DNA from: Aspidapion aeneum
Taxonomy: Eukaryota > Arthropoda > Insecta > Coleoptera > Brentidae
NCBI GenBank assembly: GCA_963576565.1
Contig: OY755048.1
Location: 9,029,984-9,093,983, forward strand
Direction of reading: 5' to 3'
DNA: 64,000 nucleotides
Under the pieces are notes generated by a model, which saw only the letters and a list, made by a program, of their open reading frames with translations, searched no databases and was not told the origin of the DNA. Both the position numbers and the translations under genes were made by a program. Positions 23,954 to 35,345 of the stretch are shown here, piece after piece; position 1 is the stretch's first letter, and each line of letters opens with the position of its first letter.

Positions 23954-24245
23954 TAACCAAGACATTTTCTCCAGACAAATTAAATTCTTACAAATCCACA
24001 AGGGCAGTTTTAATATACCTGGTATTAATTTTTTTTAAATGTTTATCAAACCAGTGGCGTATTTTTTTTAAATTGAGGGATAACTTTAACTGTTCTCTAA
24101 ATAATTCCAGTTTTTTGGTTGCTAATACCTTAGTTCTTTTGTCATAATAGTCAGTAATAAAATTGTGGTATCCAACTATTTTCATACGATTATTTTATAA
24201 ACGTTACTCACCACTCCAGCTTTTAACTTTGAAACTAATATTGAA
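23954..24245. other. Continuation of split repeat unit; otherwise unannotated
   Basis: Starts with the satellite-unit sequence AACCAAGACATTTTC and then diverges. A short minus-strand frame here shows no known motif. Confidence 0.35.
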
Positions 24246-24247
24246 TA

Positions 24248-24424
24248 CAGTGTACTCCGGTTATAACGTACCCTCAAGGGACCAGAAAATATGTACTTTA
24301 TATGCGGATGTACTTTATAAACAACAAAATTAAAAAGAAGAGTATTATGGCCGGACCAATGAAATATGTACGTAATAACCGAAAGTACGTTATAACCCAG
24401 GTACTTTATAACCGGAGTACACTG
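24248..24424. mobile_element. 177 bp pogo/Tc1-type MITE with TA duplication
   Basis: Inverted ends CAGTGTACTCCGGTTATAA and TTATAACCGGAGTACACTG are perfect and flanked by TA at 24246-24247 and 24425-24426. Internal copies of TACGTTATAACC and GTACTTTATAA add further symmetry. Confidence 0.9.
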
Positions 24425-24567
24425 TATACTTAACTAAACTATGGAATATACAGTAGGTAGGTAAACCTAGCAAAATAAATCCAATGGATTAAGAATAGTA
24501 AACCTTGGAAAACTGAAAAAAATATATAAATTTGCTATTTATCGATAGATTTTCCCCAAACAAATTT

Positions 24568-25437
24568 TAGGGTGAGCATACGTCCGGATAAAGCTGGGCT
24601 TTTTGGGCAAAATGAAAATGACCGGCCGGCTTTTTGGCGACCAAAGACCTTTTGTTTTTTTATCATCCAGGGGAGCAACATAGGGGAGAGGGTTGTTGAG
24701 CCCTTCAAACCTAAAATATAGCCGCCCCCTCCAAAAGAAATGAGCATAATTTATCAGGAGCGAACTGATCATGTCACTTGAAAATTTCTTATAATTTTGA
24801 AACTAACCAAATTTTTGCATTTGGTATCATTTTTCCCGAAAATTTTTGACACCATTTATTATATCCATAATTTAATTGTTTTTTTTTTCATTTTACCAAA
24901 ACATTTTTCTTAAGCGATTTTTTTCAAAAATTTTTTTGAATTTTCATAATTTTTTTATATTGCAAAAATTGCTTTCTATATTTTTACGTGCTGCATTTTT
25001 TTTTGCCTCTTTTTGAATATTTTTTACAAACATTTTTCCTGGGTGCAATTTTGCAAATTTTTTCGAAATTTTTGCCTCCGGTTCACTTTTTTTTTAGTAT
25101 TTTTTGAAGTTGCAGAAACTACCTGTCCAAAGAGTGCTTAATGCTTTTTTTAAATTTCACCACCGCCATTTTTATCCTACAAATCTTTTTGTGTCGTATA
25201 TTTTTTATTCATCGTGGGGTGTGTTATGCCATCTCCCACCACCCGTTTTTTTGCTTTTTTAAGGTGGTTTTTCATATTGTTTTTTTTGCAAATTCAGATT
25301 TTTCGGTCTTTTTTTTGAATATAAAATAATATGGTCGGTTTTTCAAACTGACCGATTTTGTCTGGCTTTTTTATCGAAAATCCGGCTTTTTTGTTTCTGA
25401 CGTCCTCCTTTTGCGCTAAGCACATATGGTCACCCTA
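24568..25437. mobile_element. 870 bp element with TAGGGTGA ends
   Basis: The left end TAGGGTGAGCATACGTCC and the inverted right end TAGGGTGACCATATGTGC match over most of 18 bases. The right flank is TTAA but the left flank is ATTT, so a TTAA duplication is not proven. The interior is T-rich low-complexity sequence with no transposase. Confidence 0.55.
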
Positions 25438-26715
25438 TTAAACCAAGCCTTTATTTTCAAAGAAATTAAGTCCTGACAGATTCTTAATAAGAGGAGTTCG
25501 AATAAAACTTGTGTTAATTTAAAAAATATATTACCAATAAGTCAGTGACGTGCTATTGAAAAAAATATTATCCATTAAAACTATAGTATTTTTTCACGAA
25601 GAAGAAGAAACTCGCTTATTCTTTAATATGTCAGCATATGCATTAAGTTTTGTTTGGTGATACGTGGTTTATTCATATAGTGTCAGTATCGCAAGAATTA
25701 TGAAAACCACAATAAAAGCTCATTTTAAATGAAGTAGAGATTTTGTGGTGGGACTAAGTGGGAATAGAACTTTGTAAGCAACGATGTAGTCTATGGACAA
25801 TCAAGGTTCGTGTGCAAGTCGTGCCAACTTTCTGCCGATAAGCTAACTTTGTTAAGGGCATCCCAGATATCAGGTTTTGACTTGTTGTCATTCTGGTAAA
25901 TGCGTTTTTTGAAAGAAAATTGTAACTTTTTTATTTCTTATCTGATTTTCATGGAACAAAGTTTAAAATACTTGCTTTATAATGTATTTAAAAATGTATT
26001 GGTCAAAAAACATGTATTTTTTTGTATTTATCAAAAAAATTAAAAAATGCAAAAAAAGGTAAATTTTTTTAAATTATTTATAAAACTCTTGGAGCTAGAA
26101 AAAAAATGTTCTATATAAAAAAGATAGCTATTTTGATTATTTATTCAAATCTGATTCAAATATTCCAATGCGTTAATTAGTTTTTAAGTTATTTCCAAAT
26201 AACTGGAAAAAAATAGGGATCTTTGGGGTATATTTAAAAATTATGCTTTTAATGAAAACCATAAGAACTTTTTGAAAGTAACTTAAATTTGTTTAACATA
26301 CCTAGCAGATCAGGTTTTGACTTATTGTCATTGTGCTAATCGCGTTTTTTTTTAAATATGGCAGATTCAATATGGCGGAAAAGCATATTTAAAAACAAAT
26401 TGTATCTTTCTTATTTTTTATTCGATTTTAATACAATAAAGCTTAAATTACTTGTATTAAAAAAATACTTTGTAAAAAATGTATATTTCTTAATATTCGA
26501 AATAAAAAATCGGCTCAAACAAGTGAAAAGAATGATTTTATTTATTTTATTTTTTAATTAACCCCCATATGCAGACGTCGCTGAAGGGTTTGTCATTAAT
26601 TAAACCCCACTAACTTGTTAAAAAGACAATTTTATTTTCTATAATAAACACATTTTTGTCAATTGAGCTTAGTTTCTGAGAAAATTGGAAAAAACTGGTA
26701 AAATAATTAATTTGT

Positions 26716-26926
26716 GTGAAACCACCTTCTGGTAGTTTCACACAACTTATGCTCTACACGGAGCTATCGCCTACATTCACCTGAGGATGGCCCAAAAGGT
26801 CGAAACCGGTCCGGTCGTGGATTGGCATGGAACATTTGTTCCTGACTATTAGGACGTGTTCCAGCCGGGGATCACTCGTATCCTCGTGATCGACGTTGGA
26901 GAAAGTGAAAACCAAACAGTTTTAAG
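26716..26926 (+). mobile_element. 211 bp retroelement-like insert with 11 bp target duplication
   Basis: The insert is flanked by identical AATTAATTTGT at 26705-26715 and 26927-26937. The interrupted array continues across it, and other array units give the empty site. It starts with a hairpin (GTGTGAAAC...GTTTCACAC) and then carries a hammerhead-like core. An 11 bp duplication of variable sequence suggests target-primed insertion. The CTGAGGATG...GAAAC motif recalls Penelope-like or retrozyme-type elements; which one is inference. Confidence 0.65.
26775..26822 (+). ncRNA. Hammerhead ribozyme-like motif
   Basis: ATTCAC (26775-26780) pairs with GTGGAT (26817-26822) as stem I. CTGAGGA (26781-26787) fits the CUGANGA core. 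GGCC and GGTC pair around a CAAAA loop as stem II, and GAAA follows at 26802-26805. A very short stem III then leads to GTC at 26814-26816, the expected cleavage site. A bulged U between the core and stem II and a 2-3 bp stem III are weaknesses. Such minimal stem III forms are known in retroelement hammerheads, which may act as dimers. Activity is untested. Confidence 0.5.
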
Positions 26927-29287
26927 AATTAATTTGTTTGGTGATTTGTAAAAATTGATTTAAGTTGCATAGGCCTGTGCTTACATTATTATACACGTTT
27001 AAAAGGAAATTTTATTGTCTACAATCGACTATAGGTCACAATTTTTGATAGAGAGCTTGGTTTTAAGATAATCGGGTAAAACCTATGTGGTTTCTTTAAT
27101 TTTTTTATATTTTCTTATTAAACGGACGCCGCTGGAGAGTTCTTTATTAGCCTGACCCCACTGACTAATACATTGGTTAAAAGGAAATTTTATTTTCTAC
27201 AAAAACGGCAAACTAATTTTTTTTCCAAAAAGCTTAATTTTTGAGAAAATTGGATAAAACTTAGTGATAAATTGATAAATTTAGTGATTTTTCAAAATTG
27301 ATTTTATTTACGGACGCCCCTAAATTGTTATAAATAAAACTACCATCGCCTTATTATATATTATTTAAAAGGCAATTTTATTGTCTATAACAAAGAGTGT
27401 ATTATATTTTTTGATATAGAGCTCGATTTTTAAAAAAATCGGGTAAAACCTGTAATAAACATATATTATTTTTTAATTTATTTACACTACCTCAATAAAC
27501 GGACGCCGCTGGAGAGTTTATTATTTGTCGTACGCCACTGACTTATACATTGTTGAAAAGGAAATTGTATGGTCTACAATAAAGATTAGTACATATTTTC
27601 CCTAAGCTTAGTTTTTAGAAAAATTTGAAAAAAATCTAAAAATTTTAGAACTTGGTGAGTCTGGGGGGTCTTGGGGGATTTTGCAGCTAAAATATAAAAA
27701 ACTAATATAATTTTATTTTTCAATTAAATTTTACACAGTTTTGATCCATTTCTATGTCATTGTGTCTTTCGGGCGTCAATTTCGATACATTTTTAGAAAT
27801 TCGAACACGACGGAGGGGGGATAAAAAAAATTGAACCAAAAACTTGCTCGGCAACATCCAAGTCGTTAGTCTGTGACCTATTCTCAGCTAAGATTCATTG
27901 TCCAACTGCGGTCCTCATATTTTGCATACTCAACTACATCTAGCACCTGCACTATATTGTAAAAACTTTCGTCGATTGATAATCACTTTCAAAAATAACA
28001 ATAACAACGTCGATAATGTCCATCAAACAACGATAACAATAATAATAGAAATCACCTGTTTTACTAGACGCTTCAGCTGCGTAAAGCCGCGCGCCGCGTA
28101 CGGTAATACACTTTCGGTAGTGGTTTTGGTGACAACAAACAGTTTTTTTATTGAAACAAATATAAAATATACATCTATATAAGACTTTTATACACCAAAT
28201 TAAAGAAAAATATTCATTCTCAAAGTTTTGTTGAAACTTTTTTTTTTAATTTTGCTTTGGCTTTAATAAAAATGTAGGTTAAACTTTACTAGCTATACAA
28301 AAAAAAGTAAAAATTCAGTTATTTAATTTTTTATAAAAAAACGAAGCAAAATTTTGAAAAATATAGTAGGAAGTTATTTTATTGCGGGTGTTTACTGATT
28401 CATTTGCCATTTTTTGCAACCCTCTACGACTATTTTTAAGAAAGATACATCGTTTTAAAAAGTATCGTGCAAAAAAAACTGGTGGGGGCCATATCTTTAA
28501 AAAAACGCATTTACCTGAATGACAACAAGTCAAAACCTGATCTATGGAGTGCCCTTAACAAACTTGGCTTATCGGCAAAAAGTTGGCACGACTTGCACAC
28601 GAAACCCCCTTTTAGGCTGATTTGTTCATAGACTAATGCCACAGTTGGATAGATATTTCTCTACTTGTTACAAAGTCGCATACATTTTTAAACTAGATTC
28701 TTTAAAATTGGCGTACAGTGGGAAAAATTGCATTTTTTTTTTACAACCAAGCCTTTTTAACAGTTTGAATAAAATTTGTGCTATTTTAGAGTTAGTGACG
28801 TGCTCTTTTTTTAGACTTTTTATAATTCTTTTTGATTAAAATTAGTATTTTTTCTCGAAGAATAAGAAACTTGCTTGCTTTTTAAATGTGTCAGCATATA
28901 AATCAGGTTTATTGATACCGTGTCAGTATCGCAAAAATTAAGAAAACCACAACAAAAGCACATTAAAATAACTGGAGATTTCAAAGTAAAACTAAATGGA
29001 AATAGATCTTTGAATGGCATCTTTAGATGAACTTTTTGTGTTTGTTACAAAATCGCATACATTTTTATAATATATTCATTAAAATTGGCGTAAAATGGCA
29101 TGAAAGTAGGCAAAATTTAATTTTTTTTCGTTTACGAACAAGCCTTTTTTTGAAAACAAATTAAGGACTGACAAATTACTTATAACATTTCTAATAAACA
29201 TAGTGGTAATTAAAAATAAATCTATATATCAAGCACAAAAAGATCCATCCAACGATACCACACAAAGCATAATTCCCGTTTAGTTCT

Positions 29288-29415
29288 AATACAAATTTTC
29301 CAGTTCTTTTAGAATGTAAGTTTTATTATTATCACGATACTGACACAATAAAAAAGCAAAGTGTTATCAGTCTATTAACAGCTTTATTCTAAAAGAATTG
29401 GAACAAATTTTGTTT
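29288..29415. repeat. Imperfect hairpin repeat
   Basis: CAAATTTTCCAGTTCTTTTA and GAATGTAAG at the left are complementary to CTTTATTCTAAAAGAATTGG and AACAAATTTT at the right with few mismatches. The loop includes GATACTGACACAATA. It may be a small MITE. Confidence 0.5.
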
Positions 29416-31279
29416 GGAGAAAATCGGTCGATAAATAACAAAGTTATACATTATTGTGAGTTTTTCACCATATTAGATTTATTACGCTAGGGTTCCTTAC
29501 TCAATGTGAATTCATAGTTCTGTGGGTTAAAAATTTTTGTAAAGTGACTAAAATATCTAATAAACATCGGTTTATGACTAGAAACACAGTCATTCTGAAG
29601 CTATCTAAAAATATTAAATATATAGAAATTTTAATTTACAGTATAAGAATTAAACAATCTACAAAAACTCTTTACAATGTGGCCGCATTGCAATGAAAAT
29701 TAGAAAGGCAAAGTTCAAAGTTAGTGACGTCACACGCTGTCGTTTGTTATAGGCATTGTTACAATTGTACCGTGTTATAATTGTACCCGCTCACCCCTAC
29801 TTATACTAGTTTGCTTTTAAAAAACAATTCTAAAGTGGTGGCAGGCCCTACTGGACATCCATGTACTGCGACCACATATGAGTCTATTATGCCCAAGTTT
29901 GATTTTTTTTTCCAGCCAGTACATAGAAATACTCTGCAGACTACACAAACATTGACTCAACTAAGGCCCATGCATTATTAGTACATTTAAAAAAACAATA
30001 CTGTATTAACATCTTCAAAATTAAAGGCTTAGCATAGACTGGAGTAAAAAATATGTTATTTGTTAGGGTAAGATAGAAAACAGCTTTTAGAAAAGTGGTG
30101 TAACGAATGTGAAGAGTTTACACGGTCGTTTAAAACTTATTTTCCACTTCATCGAGCTGGGGTAAAGTGGTTTCATGGCGTAGCGTTTCGACTTATACCG
30201 AGAATCCTTTTTTAGTAGGTGCATAAATCACCAAAGATGTACCAAAAAGCCGTGTGGGGGCTCAGGCAGGGCTGCCTCTTTCTTTTCTGGAACTGGGAAC
30301 TACATATGCCAAGCACAGAAACAAGACGTCACAGACAAAGCTTGTTCTTTTGAATTTTATTACCCGAAAAAAAACTTGGGGGAAGAATTCTCAAGTGTTC
30401 CGAAAACGAATTTCGTTCTATAAATAAACAGAAACTTTCTCAGAAATATACTAATATGAAATAAGAAAACAAACCAATTTTTTGTTCAAGAAACTTACGG
30501 TGTGCTCAATTAAAAATTAATATAACTGACTAAATAATTTGTTAATTAAAAGTGGCGTGTCTTAGATTCTTTTACAAAGAGAGCTTAAAGTTCATTTGAT
30601 TATTTTTGAGACACCTTTTCACACAAAGTTTTTGTTGTCTTATGCTATTTTTATGCAAAACAGCTGATAACTGTGAAAAATTATCAAATGGACTGTACAG
30701 TTTATTTCATAATTTTTGATACAACGTTTAATTTTGTTGGGCTTATGTTATTATTATGATAACCCGCAAATAACTGTCAAAAAGTTATCCCAAAAAATAT
30801 GAAATAAACTTACGTTGAAGCATAAACTAATACAAAGACGCCTGATCCAAAAATGGCCCCTGTTACCGAAATCTCATACCAGATGGCTATACGCGACGGT
30901 GTAAATATTAATTGCTAATTGTCTCGCCTGAATGAGTCGGCGGTGTTGCCATACCAAAGACAATTATACCTATCTACTTTACAATTCTCCTACTTTCCCC
31001 AGATTGATTTTTCAATAGGTGGACAGTTAGTGAGTTCGCGTAGACAACCCGGGGCGCTTGGCAGTTCTTCCGCTCTTTTGAATGTGGTGCATTAAAGAGA
31101 GAGAGCCTCTCGGGAGCCCCGGTGTGTTTGGTCGAACTCGATCATTATGAATAAGGTATTTAGAATTTGGTTGGTATACCGCGTAATTTAATCAAATATT
31201 ATTCCTTTTCTAGCTACTGCCTATTTAATATGCTTAGGCGTTTACGTTTTCGACTTGTACATATATAAATGTATATATA
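29416..31279. other. Unannotated sequence with a GC-richer patch
   Basis: Mostly AT-rich. Bases 30590-30830 contain a diverged duplication of about 120 bases (TTATGCTATTTTTATG / TTATGTTATTATTATG blocks). Bases 30850-31160 are distinctly less AT-rich and end with ATGAATAAG|GTATTT, an ATG followed by a possible donor. No following exon could be linked, so it is not called as a gene. Confidence 0.35.
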
Positions 31280-31867
31280 CAGTATGTCCTCGTAAGTTGG
31301 AATCATATGGAAAACTTTTTTATTTATAATTTTAGAAAAAAAAGTTATTTTTCATAAAAAGTTCTGCATTATCTAAATCTAAACCCTATAATACAGTCAT
31401 CAAATATCAAATTTTTTTAATGGTATACGAGGTTTGTCAAAAAATATGAGTTTTGCTCAAGATTAAAGTACCTTTAAATTTGACAATATCAAAAAATGTT
31501 ACTAAAAAAGTTGATCAGAATTAAAAATTACGTTTAAAACTTCAGATTATTTTATTTTTTACTACTCTTTCTATTTTGAATGAATGATTTTGTGATTAGT
31601 TTTAATTTTTCGATGTTTTCTAATAATTTTGAAATTAAAACGCGTAATAAGTGCATATTCATTTATTTTGCAAATTTAAAGGTACTTTACTCTTGAGTAA
31701 AACTCATATTTTTTGACAAACCTCGTATACCACTGAAAAAATTTAATATTTGATGACTGTATTCTAGATTTTAGATAATGCAGGATTTTTTTTGAAGAAT
31801 AACTTTTTTTCCTAAAATTAATACTAAAAAAGTTTTTCATATGATTCCAACTTAGGGTGACATACTG
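31280..31867. mobile_element. 588 bp foldback MITE with TA flanks
   Basis: Ends CAGTATGTCCTCGTAAGTTG and, inverted, CAGTATGTCACCCTAAGTTG are flanked by TA. The arms continue inward for more than 200 bases (ATCATATG, TGATATTTGA/TCAAATATCA, GTATACGAGG, ACTCATATTTTTTGAC and their complements). The non-palindromic centre is about 31510-31620. Non-coding. Confidence 0.8.
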
Positions 31868-31869
31868 TA

Positions 31870-33224
31870 TATATTTCGCTTCCTTTGCGTTTTAATACAT
31901 CCTGTATGTATATCAATATCGATCTTTTTGGGGGGTTTAGGTATTTCTAGGGGATATAGAAAAAAGTAAAAACCTCATTTTAATAGCCCTTTATAAGCTA
32001 AGTAGTCTACATTTTAAGAGGGGGTCTATAACTTTTTTATTAAAAAAAACAATTGATTGTAAATTGCTTTTTTATTTAAAAAAATATAAATAATCCAACT
32101 GTCAAATTAAATTTTATCTGTCACTTTTGGCTTTTAGTTTTTGAGATTGTATCCATATAGTTAGAATTTTTTCCATGGAATTTGCATGATTAATTTTATT
32201 AATAAAAAATAGTTAAACCCAAAAACAAATAAATACAAAAATGTAAAAAACTACAAATAAATCAAGGGGTCAGTCCATAAAGAAATACATTTTATCTAAT
32301 CTCCATCGACGTAGCTAGCCCAAGAATTCAGAATATAAAAAAAAATCATTGTAATATAATATATCCACAATAAACTAATTTTTTGGGGCAAGGTGGAGAT
32401 ATTTAACCCTACTAACTACTTCCCCCTTATTTAGGCCCTTAAGCTAGCCTAGTGTTTAAGCGAGGCTGTGGCCCATGTTTTATGTGATACACATATTAGG
32501 TATATTGTTTCTGTATTTTTTATTAGTAGAGAGTAGGACATTGCTGTAGCTAGGAGGCACGGGGGGCTTTCCCCCCTCTACTATAAAAATATCTATGAAA
32601 AAATAGATCTACGCCACGGCCCCCCTGAAAACTGAGGCTAGCTACGATGCTGATAGAGGCCTGATCTTGCGAGAGGCAATTCAGTCCAGCCACACATACT
32701 TAATAAATAATAGCAATTATTAATATGTGTTAAGGTCCCACAAACAAAATTTTATGCAGTTTATGTAAATTTTTTACATAACTAGAGATTACTTGCGCGC
32801 CGCAGGCAAAACAATTTTTTTGATCCATGACTTCAGGCTAAGGACCTCATTTTAAACGAATACTACTAAAATAGGTATAATTTCAGTAATAATAAAAAAA
32901 GTTTTTTGCGCTGGGGGCAAAAAAAACTGGGGGCATTTTTGTGGAAAAATTCTCACTTTTTACGAATCTTGGGAGGGGATAATTACCCCCATTATCCCCT
33001 TTCCTTGCATACGCGAATGGGCAGAGGAAATTCAATTTATAAGTTGGATTGGCGGATTCAAAATCGAAGATTTTCTTCTTTACATTTTATAAATTTTAAA
33101 AATAAGTATAATTTTAGTTTTTAACAATCAATATTTAGTACTTTTTACTTTTTTTTCTATTACAAAGCTTGGTTTTAACGACCGAAATTAAGCGGTCCGT
33201 TCAATGTCGTTATAACCGATATTT
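31870..33224. other. Unannotated sequence with MITE remnants
   Basis: A short G/C-run insert at about 32546-32650 has inverted TAGCTAG-type ends (GTAGCTAGG and GCTAGCTAC). GTTATAACCGATATTTACTG at about 33210-33229 looks like one end of a pogo-type element. No gene is recognised. Confidence 0.4.
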
Positions 33225-33437
33225 ACTGTAGTAGCACTACATATTAAAGAGTTATTAAAATTTGTTAAAGAAAAAAAGAGATTTTTGGTAATAATTTTGA
33301 GTATTTCTATTTATTTTTAAATAATTTTGCCATTTAATTATTACCCCTATTGTCATGCAAAATTTCAAAAAATATCGATTTTGTTGTAATTTTTCAGGAA
33401 GTTATAATAAATTAATTTTTCAGGAAGTTATAATAAA

Positions 33438-33445
<8 letters not shown>

Positions 33446-33476
<31 letters not shown>
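33446..33476. repeat. (TG)n microsatellite
   Basis: An uninterrupted TG dinucleotide run of 31 bases. Confidence 0.95.
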
Positions 33477-33481
<5 letters not shown>

Positions 33482-33682
33482 GGCCTTGATCGAGCCAACT
33501 GGCCAGCATTTCTCATTGTTTATTACAAGGGAGTAAAAAATATAAAATAAAAGCTGTTAAGTTTGGCACCCTTTTTCTAAACAACAAAGAGGTTTGATGC
33601 AAAATATAATAAGAAAAAAATCCTTAGTTTGATCTTTTCTAGCGCCTATTAGTTTGTTATTATTACACCCTGATATAAGGGC

Positions 33683-33711
33683 ATCGAAGAAATAACTGTT
33701 ATTTCTTCGAT
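33683..33711. repeat. Near-perfect palindrome flanked by direct repeats
   Basis: ATCGAAGAAATAAC and its exact complement are separated by one base. ATAAGGGC occurs directly on both sides, one base away on the right. Confidence 0.7.
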
Positions 33712-33771
33712 AATAAGGGCAAAAGAAAAAAAATATGCCATCTATGTATATTTTATATTTATTGTGTCATA

Positions 33772-35113
33772 CCGGGTGGGCAAAAAACCGGACAAAATGT
33801 TTATCGTTATAGCTTTCCAACTATAGATTTTACCAAAGCAAGCAGTAGTTTGCAGGGAATTGATCGGACAATTGTGTAAAAGTATATTTTTGTCCACCAT
33901 CTTAAAATCCCAGATGGCAGACAGAATCAAACTTGACCTTGAAAGAGGCTCGTTTATTCTTCTGTTACGGAAATTTTAGATATATATTTTTGTTTGTCGA
34001 AAAGCTTTATCTTTGCTACGCACAACGAGATATGAATCGTTTAAATCGGTTTAGGCCCCTAAAAATTAATTTTTGCTTTAACTATATTCTTTTACATACA
34101 GGTTAACGATTGATTGCTTTTAAAAGATCACAAACAAAATTTGCCGTCATTGTAAAATCCAAAATGGCGGACATAAAAACTTTACTTTTTAAAAAGGTTC
34201 GTTTATTTTTATATTCCGAAAATGTTTTGAATTTTTTTAGAACTATAGAAAAATTTTACAGAATATGCGATTGTCTTGCCATTTCTATGTGCATTTATTT
34301 CCTCATAAATTCATTACTAGTAAACCGACAATTAAATAAAAAGCATCATGGCAAAGATCAAGTTCATTAAAGATCCGTATTTAAATTGTCAGCCATCTCT
34401 AAATATAATATGGCTTACCAATTCGAATTTGACCCTCCATAAAGGGTAGTTTTTTCTTATGTTGAGAGAAATTTTTCGACCTTTTTTTGAATTTATTTAA
34501 AAGATCCTAGGTCCACCACGCACAAGTTAATCATAAAAAAATAAATCTTCGCAACATACAAAGAAGCGATCCTTCATAGAAGGACAAATTTGACTTTTGT
34601 TCAATTTTAATAGTTTTGATCAAAGAGCAATCGGGTATCACCATAATTCTTTTTTTTTTTTTCATTGAAATCGATTCAGTGAGTTTATAACGAAATTATT
34701 GCAGACAGAAATTGAAATAACAGTTGCTATAACAATTCTAATTTAAAGAACCACTGAACCGATTCTAGAGATTTTCTAGAATCCATTCAGTATTAATGGA
34801 AGAATGGATACAGAATTAAGAAATAATATTTCGGAAACCACTAAACCGTTTTAAAATCAATGTTTCGAGATCCACTAAACGGATTTTAATGATTCGTAAC
34901 TAGTTGCATGAGGGTGGCGAAAACAGAGCGTTTTTAAGAGTTCCAAAAATCTGAAATATAAGAATTAAAAAGCCTCTTTGAAACGGGCAAGATTGATTCT
35001 CTCAGCCATCTTAGAATTTATAATATCAAATCTTTCTGCTTGAAAGCCTAATCAATTGGTTAGTATAGTTATAACAAAAACATTTTGACCGGGTTTTTTT
35101 GGTCCACCCGGCA
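33772..35113. mobile_element. 1.34 kb foldback element, same family as 22077-23951
   Basis: Left end CCGGGTGGGCAAAAAACC and inverted right end CCGGGTGGACCAAAAAAACC, with TA nearby on both sides. Both arms carry ATGGCAGACAGAATC- and CGTTTTTAAGA-like modules in opposite orientation. It is shorter and more diverged than the 22 kb copy. Non-coding. Confidence 0.65.
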
Positions 35114-35311
35114 GATATGAGTACCGGGTTAAATTACAGTTTTTTTTTTATTAATTATACAGACACACCCTATAATACTCCAAAAACTTTTTCAAGACTA
35201 ATTTTTAACTAGTTTTGGGTTAAATCGGGCAGGGTACACAAAACAGCGGCGCGCGGGCCTTTTGAAAAATTTGGATACGCAGTAAAAAATCACTAAGAGA
35301 TGTTAAGTAGA

Positions 35312-35345
35312 ACCGTTGTTTGATGGAGATCCATCAAACAACGGT
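35312..35345. repeat. Perfect hairpin, 16 bp arms
   Basis: ACCGTTGTTTGATGGA, two bases, then its exact reverse complement. It lies just beyond the end of the 33225-35306 repeat. Confidence 0.85.

Larger units (their letters stand above)
26570..27640. repeat. Degenerate tandem array, about 190 bp period
   Basis: About five units recur, near 26570, 26945, 27119, 27300 and 27497. Each has ACGGACGCC or a variant, a TTAAAAGGAAATTTTATT block, TCTACAATAA, AGCTTAGTTTTTGAGAAAAT and GGATAAAAC. A 211 bp insert interrupts the array between the first and second units. Confidence 0.65.
25786..28635. mobile_element. 2.85 kb long-TIR non-autonomous element carrying a tandem array
   Basis: Inverted arms of about 130 bases begin TAGTCTATGGACAA and end TTGTTCATAGACTA. 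They share CGTGTGCAAGTCGTGCCAAC, TGCCGATAAG, CAGGTTTTGACTTGTTGTCA and AAATGCGTTTTTT. Comparison with uninterrupted copies of the surrounding repeat unit fixes the boundaries and suggests an ATG trinucleotide duplication at each side. The interior holds a second copy of the left-arm block (26290-26480) and a degenerate tandem array (26570-27640). No protein is encoded. Confidence 0.7.
25440..29350. repeat. Satellite-like units (about 390-450 bp), one split by an insertion
   Basis: Blocks beginning AACCAAGCCT at 25440 and 28745, and a related ACAAGCCT block at 29133, share the same order of landmarks: GTGACGTGCT, a long AT stretch, GTCAGTATCGCAA, GAAAACCACAA, then CGCATACATTTTTA and AAATTGGCGTA. 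The first copy is interrupted at 25786-28635 and continues at 28636. The third copy is partial. Confidence 0.65.
33225..35306. repeat. Large dispersed repeat, copy 1
   Basis: The left part (33230-33370, with AGCACTACAT and TTTTTGGTAATAATTTTGAG) and the right part (about 34310-35306) are homologous to 59216-60350. The second copy lacks the segment corresponding to about 33380-34310. A foldback element (33772-35113) lies within this copy. Confidence 0.7.

Noticed and set aside
26570..27640. CRISPR-like direct repeat array
   Set aside because: Units are long, diverged and lack regular spacers; the sequence is eukaryotic and inside a transposon.
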